Below the pieces are notes generated by a model. It made no database searches. It saw only the letters and a program-made list of their open reading frames with translations, and was not told the origin of the DNA. A program made the position numbers and the translations under genes. Of a stretch of DNA of 64,000 nt, positions 17,670-28,368 are shown in pieces; within the stretch, counting starts at the first letter, position 1, and the number at the start of each line of letters is the position of its first letter. Source of the stretch: an uncultured Pelagibacteraceae bacterium (GTDB lineage Bacteria; Pseudomonadota; Alphaproteobacteria; Pelagibacterales; Pelagibacteraceae); assembly GCA_902623785.1 (NCBI GenBank), contig CACNVG010000001.1:138714-202713 (forward strand), in the 5' to 3' direction.

Positions 17670-20015
17670 ATGAACAATTATTTTAAGAAAATACTAATAA
17701 TATCTGCCTCATCTATTCTACTATTAATGATTGTAGCTATTTCAATATTATGGGGTTTTTCAAATGATTTGCCAGATTACAAGTTCTTAAAAAGCTATAA
17801 AGCACCAGTTTCAAGCAAGGTATATTCTGGTAACGGTGAATTAATCCAAGATTTTTCTTCAGAAAAAAGGATTTTTATACCTTACAATTCAATTCCTGAT
17901 AAAATTGTAAATTCTTTTTTATCTGCAGAGGATAAAAATTTTTTTAATCATCCTGGAGTAGATGCAAAAGGTGTCTTGAGGGCAGTGATAAAAAATATCT
18001 CTAATATAATCAACTCAAAAAGACTAGAAGGAGCATCAACAATAACGCAACAAGTAGCTAAAAACTTTCTTTTGTCAAATGAAGTAAGTTTAAATCGAAA
18101 AATAAAAGAGGCAATTTTAGCATTTAGAATAGAGAGAAGTTTAAATAAAGAGAGAATTTTAGAGTTATATTTGAACCAAATATACTTAGGACAAGGAACA
18201 TATGGAATTGCTTCTGCAAGCTTAGAATATTTTGATAAATCTGTCGACGAACTAAATTATGAAGAAGCTGCATTATTAGCTGCTTTGCCAAAAGCCCCAA
18301 GTAAGTACAATCCTTATAAAAATAAAGAATTAGCTAAATTTAGAAGAGACTTGGTTTTAAAAAATTTGCAAGATAATAAATATATAAGTTCGGAGGAATT
18401 AGAGGTTTTTCAAAATACCAAAATAAAATTAAAAAAAAGAAAAAAAGTATATTTAGAAAATTCTAGATATTATGTTGAAGAAATAAGAAAAAATACAATT
18501 AAAAAATTTGGTTACGATAAAGTTTATAAAGAAGGCTTAAACATAAAAACGCCTTTAAACTTAAAATTGCAAAAATTAGCTTCAAACTCTTTAAGAGACG
18601 GAATAGAAAAATACGACCGGAGGAGAGGATTTAGGGGCGCTATGGATAACATTCCACTTTCCGAAAAAAATTGGAGCGAAAAGACAAAAATTAAAGAAGT
18701 TGAAAACAGTTTAAATTGGGAGTTAGCAAGAATTTTAAGTTTAGATAGTACGACATTAGAAATTGAAACTTCCACTAACAAAATAGGGTACATAAATCAA
18801 TCTGAACTTAAATGGATTAAAAAAGGAATTAATAATACTTTTAAAATTGGAGATATAATTTACGTAAAAAAACTTAAAAATGGACCTGGGTATACTTTGA
18901 AACAGTTGCCTTTAGCTAATGGTGCTATAGTTGTAATGGACCCATATAATGGAAGAGTTTTAGCATTAAGTGGAGGTTTTAGTTTTAAACAAAGTGAATT
19001 TAATCGAGCTACACAGGCATTGAGACAGCCCGGTTCAGCCTTTAAACCCTTCGTTTATGCAGCGGCGCTTGAAAACGGATATTCACCATCAACTTTAGTA
19101 TTAGATGCTCCTCTAGTACTTGAGCAAGGAACAGATCTTAAAATGTGGAAACCTGAAAATTACGGTAAAAAGTTTTATGGGCCGTCAACTCTTAGAATGG
19201 GATTAGAAAAATCAAGAAATTTAATGACTGTAAGAATTGCACAGGATTTAGGAATGAAAAAAATTGTAAACATTTCAAAAGAATTAAAAATTTATGAAAA
19301 TCCAAATGAACTTTTGTCTATTTCCCTTGGTTCAGCAGAAACAACCCTTCTGAAACTTACAAGCGCCTACTGTTCTTTTGTTAACGGTGGAAAATTAATT
19401 TACCCAAAACTAATTGATAGAATTCAAGATAGCGAAGGTAACACTATTTATAAAACTGAGGAAAGAAAATGTAATAACTGTGAAAATATTTCATTTTTAA
19501 GTAATGATGTTCCATCAATTAAAAACAATTCAAAACAGGTGTTTTCACCTCAAACAGCCTATCAAATTACATCAATTTTAGAAGGGGCAACAAAAACAGG
19601 GACAGCAAAAAAACTAAAAGATTTAAATTTAGATATCGCAGGAAAAACTGGAACTACTAACAAAAATACTGATACTTGGTTTATAGGCTTTACCTCTGAT
19701 TTGGTGATAGGTGTTTACGTAGGTCACGATGAACCAAAACCACTTGGAAAGTTCGAGACGGGGGCAAAAACTGCAATGCCTATTTTTAAAAAATTCCTAG
19801 AGCTCGCTTTAAAAAAGGAGAACACCAGACCATTTAAAGTTCCTGAAAAAATTACAATGATGGTCGTTGATTCTATTACTGGTAAAAAAGTTAATTTTAA
19901 CTCAAAGAAAACTTTAATTGAATCATTCAAAACCGAGGAACTTGAAGATAATATAGATATTTCAGAAAAAATTAATAATAGATTTAAGAATAATAATATA
20001 TTAAGATTTTATTAA
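17670..20015 (+). CDS. mrcA: Penicillin-binding protein 1A, bifunctional glycosyltransferase/transpeptidase
   Basis: This class A PBP polymerises and cross-links peptidoglycan at the inner membrane. The 781 residues start with a membrane anchor (residues 8-29). The GT51 domain has EDKNFFNHPG near residue 85 and GASTITQQVAKN. The transpeptidase domain has SAFK (active Ser near 455), SRN, and KTGTT near 657. An OB-like insert lies between them. Its stop codon overlaps the prfB start (TAATG), suggesting a mrcA-prfB-AsmA-like operon. PBP1A next to prfB is a common proteobacterial arrangement. Confidence 0.94.
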   Translation: MNNYFKKILIISASSILLLMIVAISILWGFSNDLPDYKFLKSYKAPVSSKVYSGNGELIQDFSSEKRIFIPYNSIPDKIVNSFLSAEDKNFFNHPGVDAKGVLRAVIKNISNIINSKRLEGASTITQQVAKNFLLSNEVSLNRKIKEAILAFRIERSLNKERILELYLNQIYLGQGTYGIASASLEYFDKSVDELNYEEAALLAALPKAPSKYNPYKNKELAKFRRDLVLKNLQDNKYISSEELEVFQNTKIKLKKRKKVYLENSRYYVEEIRKNTIKKFGYDKVYKEGLNIKTPLNLKLQKLASNSLRDGIEKYDRRRGFRGAMDNIPLSEKNWSEKTKIKEVENSLNWELARILSLDSTTLEIETSTNKIGYINQSELKWIKKGINNTFKIGDIIYVKKLKNGPGYTLKQLPLANGAIVVMDPYNGRVLALSGGFSFKQSEFNRATQALRQPGSAFKPFVYAAALENGYSPSTLVLDAPLVLEQGTDLKMWKPENYGKKFYGPSTLRMGLEKSRNLMTVRIAQDLGMKKIVNISKELKIYENPNELLSISLGSAETTLLKLTSAYCSFVNGGKLIYPKLIDRIQDSEGNTIYKTEERKCNNCENISFLSNDVPSIKNNSKQVFSPQTAYQITSILEGATKTGTAKKLKDLNLDIAGKTGTTNKNTDTWFIGFTSDLVIGVYVGHDEPKPLGKFETGAKTAMPIFKKFLELALKKENTRPFKVPEKITMMVVDSITGKKVNFNSKKTLIESFKTEELEDNIDISEKINNRFKNNNILRFY

Positions 20016-21113
20016 TGAGTGAAGAATTCTTTCAAAATGTGACTGAAGTCAAAAAAGTTAATCAAAGAATAAAGGAGTATCTTTGAAAAGCACGACTTTG
20101 AAAAAAAAATAGAAAATTATAATAACTTAATTTTATCGGAAAATTTTTGGAAGGATAAATCTGAGGCTCAAAAAGTTCTTAAAGAAAAAAAATTCCATGA
20201 AACTTTAATAAATTCTTATACAGAAACTACCAAATATTTAAAAGAGTTAGAGGAATTTTATAATCTAGCCTTAGAGGAAAATAATAAGAACTTAATTCAA
20301 GAAACATTAGAAAATATTAAAAACCTTAAAAATACAGTTAAGAAAAATGAGATTAAATGCTTTCTTTCAAAAGAAACTGATAGCAATGATTGTTTTTTAG
20401 AAATTCATGCTGGTGCTGGGGGAACAGAAAGTCAAGACTGGGCAGAGATGCTTAGGAGAATGTATATGAAATGGGCTCAGTCAAAAGAATTTAAAAACAA
20501 TATTATTAGTGAACATAAAGGCGATGAAGCAGGTCTTAAATCATCAACTATAAAAATATCTGGCGATTATGTTTTTGGATGGCTCAAAACAGAGTCTGGA
20601 ATTCATAGATTAGTAAGAATTTCTCCTTTTGATTCCGGTGCTAGACGGCACACAAGTTTTGCAAGTGTTTGGGTTTATCCTGTAGTTGATGAGAATATTG
20701 ATGTTGAAATTTTAGAAAAAGACCTAAGAATTGATACATATAGATCCAGTGGAGCTGGCGGACAACATGTAAATACTACTGACAGCGCTGTTAGGATTAC
20801 GCATCTTCCAACGAAAATAGTCGTACAGTGTCAAAATGAAAGATCTCAACATAAAAATAAAGAAACTTGTATGCAAATGCTCAAAGCAAGATTATATAAT
20901 TTTGAATTGGAAAAGAGAGAAAAAGAAAACGAAAACAAACAGGACTCTAAAAAAGACATAGGGTGGGGTCATCAAATAAGATCATATGTTTTACACCCAT
21001 ATCGATTAGTTAAAGACAATAGAACCAGCCATGAATCAAGTGATCCACAAAAGATATTAGACGGAGATATAGATAGCTTTTTAGAAAACTCTCTATTTAA
21101 ACTAGATGCTTAA
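20015..21113 (+). CDS. prfB: Peptide chain release factor 2, expressed by programmed +1 frameshift
   Basis: RF2 recognises UGA and UAA and triggers peptide release. The gene is in two frames: codons 1-23 from ATG 20015 end with CTT then in-frame TGA at 20084-20086, and the main frame resumes at 20085 and runs to TAA at 21111-21113, giving about 365 residues, the size of E. coli RF2. An internal Shine-Dalgarno-like AAGGAG sits just before TAT CTT TGA, the known autoregulatory shift signal. The stop-codon recognition tripeptide SPF and the GGQ motif (SSGAGGQHVN) are intact. It overlaps the next gene by 8 bases. Confidence 0.96.
20072..20087 (+). promoter_or_regulatory. RF2 programmed +1 frameshift site
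   Basis: The sequence AAGGAG TAT CTT TGA A contains an internal SD-like element, the slippery Leu codon CTT and a poor-context UGA. When RF2 is scarce the ribosome slips +1 at CTT and continues in the RF2 frame. This is the well-known autoregulation of prfB, seen here directly from the two frames joining at 20084. Confidence 0.95.
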
Positions 21114-23310
21114 AAAACTTTCTCAAATATTACTTATTATAATTTTCTTAATAATTTCGCTTTGTGTTTATCTAAGCGTTTACGGAATAAATACTGATAA
21201 GCTAAATGGAATTATCAATGAGAAAATCTCACAGAGAGATAGTGATTTCGATATTAAATTTAATAAGATTAAGATTTTTCTTGATATAGGAAGTTTTAAA
21301 TTAGAGGCTAAAACAAAAAATCCAATCATATTCTATAAAAAAAACAAAATAGAGTTACAAAGTATAAGCACTGCTTTACCTTTGTTATCTATTTTTACTC
21401 AAGAAGCAAAAATAGAAAATCTGAAATTTATTACCAAAAAAAACAAGGTAAAAGATTTAATTGAGTTTGGCAGAGGCTTTCAAAATACTCCTCAATTATT
21501 CATTTTAAAAAAGATAGTGAAATCTGGAGATATTTCTATAGAAGCCAAGATAAATTTTTCTGAGGATGGTAGTATCTCAAAAGATTATGTAATAGACGGT
21601 GATCTTGAAAATGTTAGTTTAAGGTTGATAAATAAAGATATTATTGAGAATATTAAATTTGGTTTCATCTTAAAAAATAATGATTACATCATTTACAATG
21701 CCTCATCCTTTTATCAGGATATAAAATTTAAATCAGACGAAATTCGAATAAAAGGAAAAGACAACACCTTTTTATTTAACGGTAATATTTCCACGTCAAA
21801 AGATGATCTCAGTCTTAAAACGATATCAAAAATATTCCAACATGATTTTGAGAGTATTAAAAATGATAAAATTGTATTTTCCTCAAATAATAAGTTTTCT
21901 TTTGAATTAAGCAAAAAGTTTAAATTTTCAAATATAAAAGCAAATTCAAAATTTAATATAGAAAGCTTGGAATACCCGAATTCTAGCTTAAAGGAATTTT
22001 TTCCAGGTTACAAAAATGGCGTAAAATTTGAAAATAATGTTGTAAATTTAGATTATCAAAATGGAAATTATAAAATATCAGGAGATAGTAAATTAAATAT
22101 TAATGAAGATATAGATAGCCTAAGTTATTCAATTGAGAAGAAAAAAGATAAAATTTTTTTTAAAACAGATTTTGAGGTCAAAAGTAACGCGTTAAATCTT
22201 GAACTTTTGAATTATACAAAAAAAAAGGATGTTAAAAGTAGTCTTATTGTGCAAGGAGTTGTAAATAAGAATAATTCAGTCTTTCTAAATAAAATAAACT
22301 TCGCTGAATCTAAAAATTTAATTCAAATTAAAAATATCAATTTAAATTCAAAAAAAAAGTTAAAAAGGATTGATCAAATTGAAATTGATCTCGTAAACAA
22401 TAATGATCAAATCAGTCAATTGAATATTAAAAGAAAAAAAAGTAATTATTCAATTAATAGCAAAATATTTGATGGAACAAAAATCCTCGATAGAATATTA
22501 TTTTCAAACAGTGATGGAAACTTTTTTGATGTCTTTGAAAAATTAAACTCTAAAATTACAATAAATTTTAATACCATTTATATTACAAATGAAGATTATT
22601 TAACTAATTTCAAAGCAGATATGATCGTTAATAATAATCAAATTAAAGATTTAATTCTATCCTCACAATTTGCAACTAAAGAAGATTTAAAACTTTCAAT
22701 AAAAACAAATTCAAATAATGAAAGGATAACAGACTTATTTGCAGGTAATGCAAAACCTTTAGTAAAAAAATATGATTTTATAAAAGGTTTTGAGGGTGGC
22801 TATTTAAAGTTTGACTCTGTTGAAAAAAATAAAGTTTCAAATTCAAATTTAAAAATTTTTGATTTTAAATTAAAAGAAGTACCGGCACTAACAAAATTGC
22901 TTACCCTTGCATCTTTACAAGGTATCGCGGATCTTCTTACAGGGGAAGGTATAAGATTTAATGAATTCGAAATGATTTTTAATAATAAAGACGGGCTTAT
23001 GACGATTGAGGAGATCTATTCTTTAGGGCCTTCGATATCTATACTGATGGATGGTTACATTCAAAAAGATGATTTGGTAAGTCTCAGGGGTACTCTGGTA
23101 CCCGCAACAACTGTTAATAAAGTCATAGGCTCAATTCCAGTAATTGGTGATTTGCTTGTTGGCAAAAAAGCTGGGGAGGGTGTTTTTGGAGTTAGCTTTA
23201 AGATTAAAGGCTATCCAGATAATTTGAAAACAACGGTAAATCCTATTAAAACTTTAACCCCTAGATTTATTACGAGAACATTAGAGAAAATAAAAAAATC
23301 TAGTCAATAA
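21106..23310 (+). CDS. AsmA/YhdP-like membrane-anchored periplasmic protein
   Basis: The 734-residue protein has one N-terminal membrane helix (residues 5-27) followed by a long beta-rich, low-identity periplasmic region. The last 180 residues carry the best-conserved part, resembling the AsmA-like C-terminal domain of YhdP/DUF3971 proteins: LLTLASLQGIADLLTGEGI, the FNEFEMIF strand, and IPVIGDLLVG followed by GVFGVSFKIKG. Such proteins are bridge-like lipid-transport proteins between the membranes. The start overlaps prfB by 8 bases and the end overlaps tyrS by 11. The family is supported; the exact lipid role is inferred. Confidence 0.72.
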   Translation: MLKKLSQILLIIIFLIISLCVYLSVYGINTDKLNGIINEKISQRDSDFDIKFNKIKIFLDIGSFKLEAKTKNPIIFYKKNKIELQSISTALPLLSIFTQEAKIENLKFITKKNKVKDLIEFGRGFQNTPQLFILKKIVKSGDISIEAKINFSEDGSISKDYVIDGDLENVSLRLINKDIIENIKFGFILKNNDYIIYNASSFYQDIKFKSDEIRIKGKDNTFLFNGNISTSKDDLSLKTISKIFQHDFESIKNDKIVFSSNNKFSFELSKKFKFSNIKANSKFNIESLEYPNSSLKEFFPGYKNGVKFENNVVNLDYQNGNYKISGDSKLNINEDIDSLSYSIEKKKDKIFFKTDFEVKSNALNLELLNYTKKKDVKSSLIVQGVVNKNNSVFLNKINFAESKNLIQIKNINLNSKKKLKRIDQIEIDLVNNNDQISQLNIKRKKSNYSINSKIFDGTKILDRILFSNSDGNFFDVFEKLNSKITINFNTIYITNEDYLTNFKADMIVNNNQIKDLILSSQFATKEDLKLSIKTNSNNERITDLFAGNAKPLVKKYDFIKGFEGGYLKFDSVEKNKVSNSNLKIFDFKLKEVPALTKLLTLASLQGIADLLTGEGIRFNEFEMIFNNKDGLMTIEEIYSLGPSISILMDGYIQKDDLVSLRGTLVPATTVNKVIGSIPVIGDLLVGKKAGEGVFGVSFKIKGYPDNLKTTVNPIKTLTPRFITRTLEKIKKSSQ

Positions 23311-24532
23311 TTTTTATTAAAACGTGATTTTTTTTACCATGAGAAATTTTTAAAACGTCACCTTCAAAGTCAGATATATTAATTGCTAAATTTTCATCAG
23401 TAACTGTGGAGTTATTCATTTTTAAGCCAGAATTTTTTATTGTTCTTCTAATCTCACTTTTTGAACTAAACAAATTAGTTTTGATAGAGATATCAATTAT
23501 ATTTAAACCATTATTAATTTGATTTTTTTTAATCTTTATTACTGGCAACTCATCTCCTGAGCCACCCGCAAATGTTTTTTTAGCTGTCTCAGAAGCTTTT
23601 ACTGCAGCTGTTTTACCATGTAAAAGAGTAGTAGCTTCATTTGCCAAGAGAGTTTTTAAATCATTTATATTTTTATCTTTCATACTCTCAATTTCAGAAA
23701 CATCCTTATCTGTAAACATCTTTAAAAATTTAATAACATCTCTATCATCCGTATTTCTCCAAAATTGCCAGTAGTCATAAGAAGACAAAAGTTTTTTATC
23801 TAACCAAACAGCTCCCTTTTCAGTTTTCCCCATTTTTGTCCCAGATGCCAAAGTAATTAATGGCGTTGTTAAACCATAAACTTGCTTACTTGAATATCTT
23901 TTTACTAATTCAACACCATTAACGATATTACCCCATTGATCAGAACCACCAATTTGCATTAAACAATTTTTTGTTTTGTTAAGTTCTAAAAAATCATATG
24001 CTTGCAGTATCATATAATTAAATTCCATATAGCTTAAAGACTGCTCTCTCTCTAATCTCAGTTTGACACTATCAAAACTTAGCATTTTATTAATTGTGAA
24101 ATGTTTTCCAATTTCTCTTAAAAATTTTATATAATTAAGTTTTCCAAGCCATTTATAATTATTTACGTAAATAGGACGAGTTTTAGAGTTTTTGCTATCA
24201 AGAAATATTGAAAAGACTTTTTTAATATTTTTTATGTTTTTTTCGATTTCTTTTTCGGTAAGAATTTTTCTCGTTTCTTCTTTTCCTGAAGGGTCACCTA
24301 TTCTTGTAGTACCTCCTCCAAGTAATATAATTGGCTGGTGCCCATGTTTTTGCAACAATCTTAAACACATAATTTGAAGCAAACTTCCAACGTGTAAACT
24401 TTGGGCAGTACAATCGAAACCAATATAAGCCCTTATTTTTTTCTTATCCATTAATCCACTAAGGGACTCTAAATTAGTACATTGATTAAAATATTCTCTT
24501 TCATTAAACTCTTTAAGGAATGAATTTTTCAT
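23300..24532 (-). CDS. tyrS: Tyrosyl-tRNA synthetase
   Basis: This is a class I synthetase charging tRNA-Tyr. The 410 residues show the HIGH-type motif HVGSL near residue 46, the tyrosine pocket with QIGGSDQWGN, and the KMSKS-type loop GTKMGKTE near residue 238. An S4 RNA-binding domain forms the last 65 residues. It diverges from anmK with 61 bases between starts and converges with the AsmA-like gene with an 11-base overlap. Confidence 0.95.
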   Translation of the reverse strand: MKNSFLKEFNEREYFNQCTNLESLSGLMDKKKIRAYIGFDCTAQSLHVGSLLQIMCLRLLQKHGHQPIILLGGGTTRIGDPSGKEETRKILTEKEIEKNIKNIKKVFSIFLDSKNSKTRPIYVNNYKWLGKLNYIKFLREIGKHFTINKMLSFDSVKLRLEREQSLSYMEFNYMILQAYDFLELNKTKNCLMQIGGSDQWGNIVNGVELVKRYSSKQVYGLTTPLITLASGTKMGKTEKGAVWLDKKLLSSYDYWQFWRNTDDRDVIKFLKMFTDKDVSEIESMKDKNINDLKTLLANEATTLLHGKTAAVKASETAKKTFAGGSGDELPVIKIKKNQINNGLNIIDISIKTNLFSSKSEIRRTIKNSGLKMNNSTVTDENLAINISDFEGDVLKISHGKKNHVLIKIID

Positions 24533-24593
24533 TTTTTTATAAAATAAGTCTGATTCAATATACCTATATTAACTTAATTAAAAAATAAATATT

Positions 24594-25727
24594 ATGTCTA
24601 AAAATTACTATAGCCTTGGTTTAATGAGCGGTACATCAGTAGATGGAGTTGATGCATCTTTAATAAATTCTGATGGGGATACAAATTATAAAGTAGAAAT
24701 TAACAAGTATTTTGAATATGAAAATAACTTTAGTCAAAAAATACACTCACTCAAAGAAAAAATTAATGCTGTCACTGATCTTGAGACATACTCCACTGAG
24801 CTTAAAGCTTTGGAGAGAGAATTAACTATTTTTCACTCAAAAGTAGTAATAGACATAGTTAAAAGCACAAAGAAGAAAATTGATTTTGTTGGTTTTCATG
24901 GTCAAACAATATTTCACGATCCCTCTAAAAAAATCTCTAAACAAATAGGAGATGGTAAACTTTTGTCCCAGCTTACACAAACAACTGTCGTTTATAATTT
25001 TAGACAAAAGGATATTCAAAATGGTGGTGAAGGAGCGCCATTAGCTCCTATTTTTCATAAAGTATTGGTAAAACAAAATAAAATTAAATTACCTGTATGT
25101 ATATTGAACATTGGTGGAATTTCTAATGTTACGATAGTTGAAGACTATCAGCAGAATAATCTTAAAAGTAGAGATTTAGGACCAGGGAATTGCTTAATTG
25201 ATGCATGGGTTAGAAAAAACAAAAAAGGAAATTTTGATAAAGATGGTGCTTATGCAAAAATGGGCAAAACAAATGATTTGATACTAAATCAAGCCCTGGA
25301 TAATTTTGATAATCGACCTGATAAGAATAGACTCTCCTTTGATACTAAAGATTTTGACGTAAACTTTTTAAGAGGTGTAAGTTTTGAAGATGGGGCCGCC
25401 ACTTTAACAGACTTATCAGGGATAATAATTGGAGGTGGCTTATTTTCTTTACTAGGCGAGAAAAGAAATGAGTCATTCAAAGTCTTAGTATCTGGCGGAG
25501 GAAGAAAAAATAAGTCTTTAATTCAAAGTATAAGGTCCAGAATACCACAAAAATTGTCAATTGAATCAATAGATGATTTTGGAGTGAATGGTGATTATGT
25601 AGAGTCCCAAGCCTTTGCCTATCTTGCAATTAGAAGATTTTTAGAGTTGCCAATATCTTTTCCTGACACAACAGGATGTAAAAGTCCTGTAACGGGTGGT
25701 GAAATAACACAAAATTTTTTAATATAG
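24594..25727 (+). CDS. anmK: Anhydro-N-acetylmuramic acid kinase
   Basis: AnmK phosphorylates and opens 1,6-anhydroMurNAc from recycled peptidoglycan. The 377 residues show GLMSGTSVDGVDASLI at the N-terminus, FHGQTIFHDP, LNIGGISNVT, DLGPGNCLIDAW and a VSGGGRKN phosphate loop, all typical. The tyrS/anmK divergent neighbourhood is common in Proteobacteria. Other recycling enzymes are not in this window. The end overlaps the convergent hydrolase by 9 bases. Confidence 0.94.
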   Translation: MSKNYYSLGLMSGTSVDGVDASLINSDGDTNYKVEINKYFEYENNFSQKIHSLKEKINAVTDLETYSTELKALERELTIFHSKVVIDIVKSTKKKIDFVGFHGQTIFHDPSKKISKQIGDGKLLSQLTQTTVVYNFRQKDIQNGGEGAPLAPIFHKVLVKQNKIKLPVCILNIGGISNVTIVEDYQQNNLKSRDLGPGNCLIDAWVRKNKKGNFDKDGAYAKMGKTNDLILNQALDNFDNRPDKNRLSFDTKDFDVNFLRGVSFEDGAATLTDLSGIIIGGGLFSLLGEKRNESFKVLVSGGGRKNKSLIQSIRSRIPQKLSIESIDDFGVNGDYVESQAFAYLAIRRFLELPISFPDTTGCKSPVTGGEITQNFLI

Positions 25728-26375
25728 AGCAGATTCTTTTTTTATATATTTGTCTAAAACTTTTTTAAGTCCAGCTTCTGATTTTGTAAAAAAATGGTTT
25801 GCATCTGTAACAGACTCGAATTCTACTTTTATACCTTTTTGTGATGATAGTCTTTTGTTCAATTCATTTATTTGTGCCTGAGGAACTAATTCATCCTTTT
25901 TTCCATAAACCATTAGACCTGAAGTAGGGCATGGGGATAGAAAAGAAAAATCATATACGTTTGGTTGAGGTGATATAGAAATGAATCTATTTATTTCTGG
26001 TCTTCTCATTAGTAACTGCATTGAGATCAAGGATCCAAATGAAAAACCGGCAACCCAACATTGAGAGTTGTCAAAATTTTCCCTCTCTAACCAATCTAAA
26101 GCAGCTGCAGCGTCTGCTAATTCACCTTGACCATTATCAAATTCACCATCACTTTTTCCCACTCCTCTGAAATTTACTCTACACACAGAAAATCCATTCT
26201 CCATAAAAGCATGAAAGGTATCAACAACTACTTTATTGTTCATCGTACCACCGTATTGTGGATGCGGCTGCAGAACTAAAGCAATTGGTGAAGTAATTTT
26301 TTTACTTTTATAATATTTAGCTTCAAGCCTCCCTGCAGGACCTGGTATAAAAATTTCTAAAATTTTATTTTCCAT
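25719..26375 (-). CDS. Alpha/beta hydrolase (COG2945-like)
   Basis: The 218-residue alpha/beta-fold protein shows the COG2945-type start GPAGRLEAKY and LQPHPQYGGTMNNKVV, the nucleophile elbow GFSFGS (Ser), an acid in the GKKDELVP segment, and a late His in DANHFF. The substrate is unknown. It is divergent from iscR with about 134 bases between the starts, and a similar hydrolase occurs near iscR in other Alphaproteobacteria, but no functional link is shown. The catalytic triad appears complete. Confidence 0.8.
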   Translation of the reverse strand: MENKILEIFIPGPAGRLEAKYYKSKKITSPIALVLQPHPQYGGTMNNKVVVDTFHAFMENGFSVCRVNFRGVGKSDGEFDNGQGELADAAAALDWLERENFDNSQCWVAGFSFGSLISMQLLMRRPEINRFISISPQPNVYDFSFLSPCPTSGLMVYGKKDELVPQAQINELNKRLSSQKGIKVEFESVTDANHFFTKSEAGLKKVLDKYIKKESALY

Positions 26376-26456
26376 TTTTGTTAATGATTATTATTCTCAC
26401 CAAAAAACTTTATTTATCATATTGCAGTGTCAATTTGCGAGTCTTTTTCTTTGATG

Positions 26457-26482
26457 TAATCTTGACTATTTTAGTCGGGTAT
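26457..26482 (+). promoter_or_regulatory. IscR type I-like operator overlapping the iscR-suf promoter
   Basis: TTGACT (26462-26467) doubles as a -35 element, followed 16 bases later by a TATATA -10 at 26484-26489. The TTGACT, an AT spacer and AGTCGGGTAT form the imperfect inverted repeat known for [2Fe-2S]-IscR binding upstream of iscR in Proteobacteria. The overlap implies repression of the operon when clusters are plentiful. The site is seen directly; the regulation is inferred from the family. Confidence 0.8.
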
Positions 26483-26509
26483 ATATATAAGTCCTGTAAA
26501 TTGCGGATT

Positions 26510-26932
26510 ATGAAGCTAAATACTAAATCACGATATGCTGTTATGGCTCTTGCTGATATGGCAAGATTTGATGGGAAAAACCCAGTCAGTTTAAGAGATA
26601 TATCTCTACGACAAAGTATATCCTTACTTTATCTGGAGCAGATTTTTTTAAAATTAAAAAAAAATAACATTGTTAAAAGTGTAAGAGGCTCAAATGGAGG
26701 TTACATGATATCTAAAAATATAAATGATTTGAAAATTTCAGATATTTTTTACGCTTTGGACGAAAAGGTCAAAACAGTAGGATGTAAAAAAGAGTCAAAA
26801 AAAAGTTGCAATGGCAAATCCTCAAAATGCTTAACCCACAATTTGTGGGATGAACTTGATTTACATATTAACTCATTTTTTGAAAATAAAAAATTGGGTG
26901 ATTTAATTAAAAAAAAAGAAAGTAGAAGTTAA
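26510..26932 (+). CDS. iscR: Rrf2-family iron-sulfur cluster regulator IscR
   Basis: IscR senses Fe-S status through a [2Fe-2S] cluster and controls assembly genes. From ATG 26510 the protein has 140 residues and begins [16 protein letters not shown], the family N-terminus. An upstream in-frame ATG at 26378 is rejected because it would read through the promoter and operator. The winged-helix domain is residues 1-80. The cluster ligands Cys92, Cys100, Cys107 and His110 are present, with slightly wider spacing than E. coli. The stop shares a base with the sufB start. Confidence 0.93.
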   Translation: MKLNTKSRYAVMALADMARFDGKNPVSLRDISLRQSISLLYLEQIFLKLKKNNIVKSVRGSNGGYMISKNINDLKISDIFYALDEKVKTVGCKKESKKSCNGKSSKCLTHNLWDELDLHINSFFENKKLGDLIKKKESRS

Positions 26933-28368
26933 TGAGAGAAAAAGAGCTTGAAAAATTAAAGGATTATAAATACGGTTTTTCGACTGATATTGAAAACTTT
27001 AAAGCCCCAAAAGGTTTAAATGAAGATGTAATTAAATTTATATCTAATATCAAAAAGGAGCCTAAGTGGTTATTAGATTGGAGATTAAAAGCTTACAATA
27101 GAGTTAAAGTTTTAAAAGAACCGAATTGGCAGAAACCGAAATATCCAAAAATTGATTATCAGGATTTGTATTATTATTCGGCTCCAAAAAGCTTTAAAGA
27201 AAAACCAAAAAGCTTAGATGAATTGGATCCAAAACTAATTGAGACTTACAATAAGCTAGGTATTCCGCTGAACGAACAGAAAAGATTAAATGGTATAGCT
27301 GTTGATGCAGTATTTGACTCCGTTTCTGTAGCCACGACTTTTAAAGATACATTAACTGAGAAAGGAATTATTTTTTGTTCTATCTCTGAAGCAATCCAGA
27401 AACATCCTGATTTAGTAAAAAAATATTTAGGTTCTGTAATACCTATTACAGATCACTACTTTGCAACATTAAACTCAGCAGTTTTCACTGATGGATCATT
27501 TGTATATATTCCACCAGGTGTGAAATGCCCAATGGAGCTTTCAACATATTTTAGAATAAATGCTTCTGACACAGGTCAATTCGAGAGAACTCTTATAATT
27601 GCGGATAAAGGAAGTTATGTAAGTTATTTAGAGGGATGTACTGCGCCGATGAGAGATGAAAATCAGTTACACGCCGCAAACGTTGAATTAATTGCATTAG
27701 ATGATGCTGAAATAAAATATTCAACAGTTCAAAACTGGTATCCAGGTGATAAAGATGGAAAAGGTGGAATTTACAATTTTGTTACTAAAAGAGGGTTATG
27801 CAAAGGTAAAAATTCTAAAATTTCTTGGACACAAGTTGAAACCGGGTCAGCTATTACCTGGAAATATCCAAGCTGTATACTACAAGGTGATAATTCAGTT
27901 GGTGAATTTTATTCAATAGCAATTACAAATAATCATCAAAAAGCAGATACAGGTACAAAAATGATCCATCTAGGTAAAAACACAAAAAGTAAAATTATAT
28001 CAAAAGGTATTAGTGCGGGTTTTTCTGATATGACTTATAGAGGATTAGTTGATATTTCACCAAAATCAATGAACTCTAGCAATTATACCCAGTGCGATTC
28101 ATTGCTAATGGGAAACAAATGTGGCGCACATACAATTCCTTACATTAAAAATAAAAATGCTAATTCTAATATTGCACATGAAGCTACAACTTCAAAAATA
28201 AGCGATGAACAATTGCATTATTGTCAACAAAGAGGACTAAATTCTGAGGAAGCGGTAAGTTTGATTGTAAATGGTTTTTGTAAAGAAGTTCTTCAGCAAT
28301 TACCTATGGAATTTGCAGTAGAAGCGCAAAAACTTGTTGGTATAAGTTTAGAGGGGAGTGTTGGCTAA
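26932..28368 (+). CDS. sufB: Fe-S cluster assembly scaffold SufB
   Basis: SufB is the core scaffold of the SufBC2D complex. The 478 residues contain the family blocks [30 protein letters not shown] and the C-terminal core [13 protein letters not shown] with the [18 protein letters not shown] region. Length and start are typical. It shares one base with iscR and one with sufC (TAATG junctions), so the operon is tightly coupled. Confidence 0.96.
   Translation: MREKELEKLKDYKYGFSTDIENFKAPKGLNEDVIKFISNIKKEPKWLLDWRLKAYNRVKVLKEPNWQKPKYPKIDYQDLYYYSAPKSFKEKPKSLDELDPKLIETYNKLGIPLNEQKRLNGIAVDAVFDSVSVATTFKDTLTEKGIIFCSISEAIQKHPDLVKKYLGSVIPITDHYFATLNSAVFTDGSFVYIPPGVKCPMELSTYFRINASDTGQFERTLIIADKGSYVSYLEGCTAPMRDENQLHAANVELIALDDAEIKYSTVQNWYPGDKDGKGGIYNFVTKRGLCKGKNSKISWTQVETGSAITWKYPSCILQGDNSVGEFYSIAITNNHQKADTGTKMIHLGKNTKSKIISKGISAGFSDMTYRGLVDISPKSMNSSNYTQCDSLLMGNKCGAHTIPYIKNKNANSNIAHEATTSKISDEQLHYCQQRGLNSEEAVSLIVNGFCKEVLQQLPMEFAVEAQKLVGISLEGSVG

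Noticed and set aside
20015-20090. Apparent in-frame stop that would make prfB a pseudogene or truncated gene starting at 20448
   Set aside because: The TGA sits in the classic SD-CTT-TGA context and both sides are RF2; this is programmed frameshifting.
26378-26509. Extended N-terminus of IscR from ATG 26378
   Set aside because: The extra 44 residues read through the promoter and operator and have no counterpart in the family.
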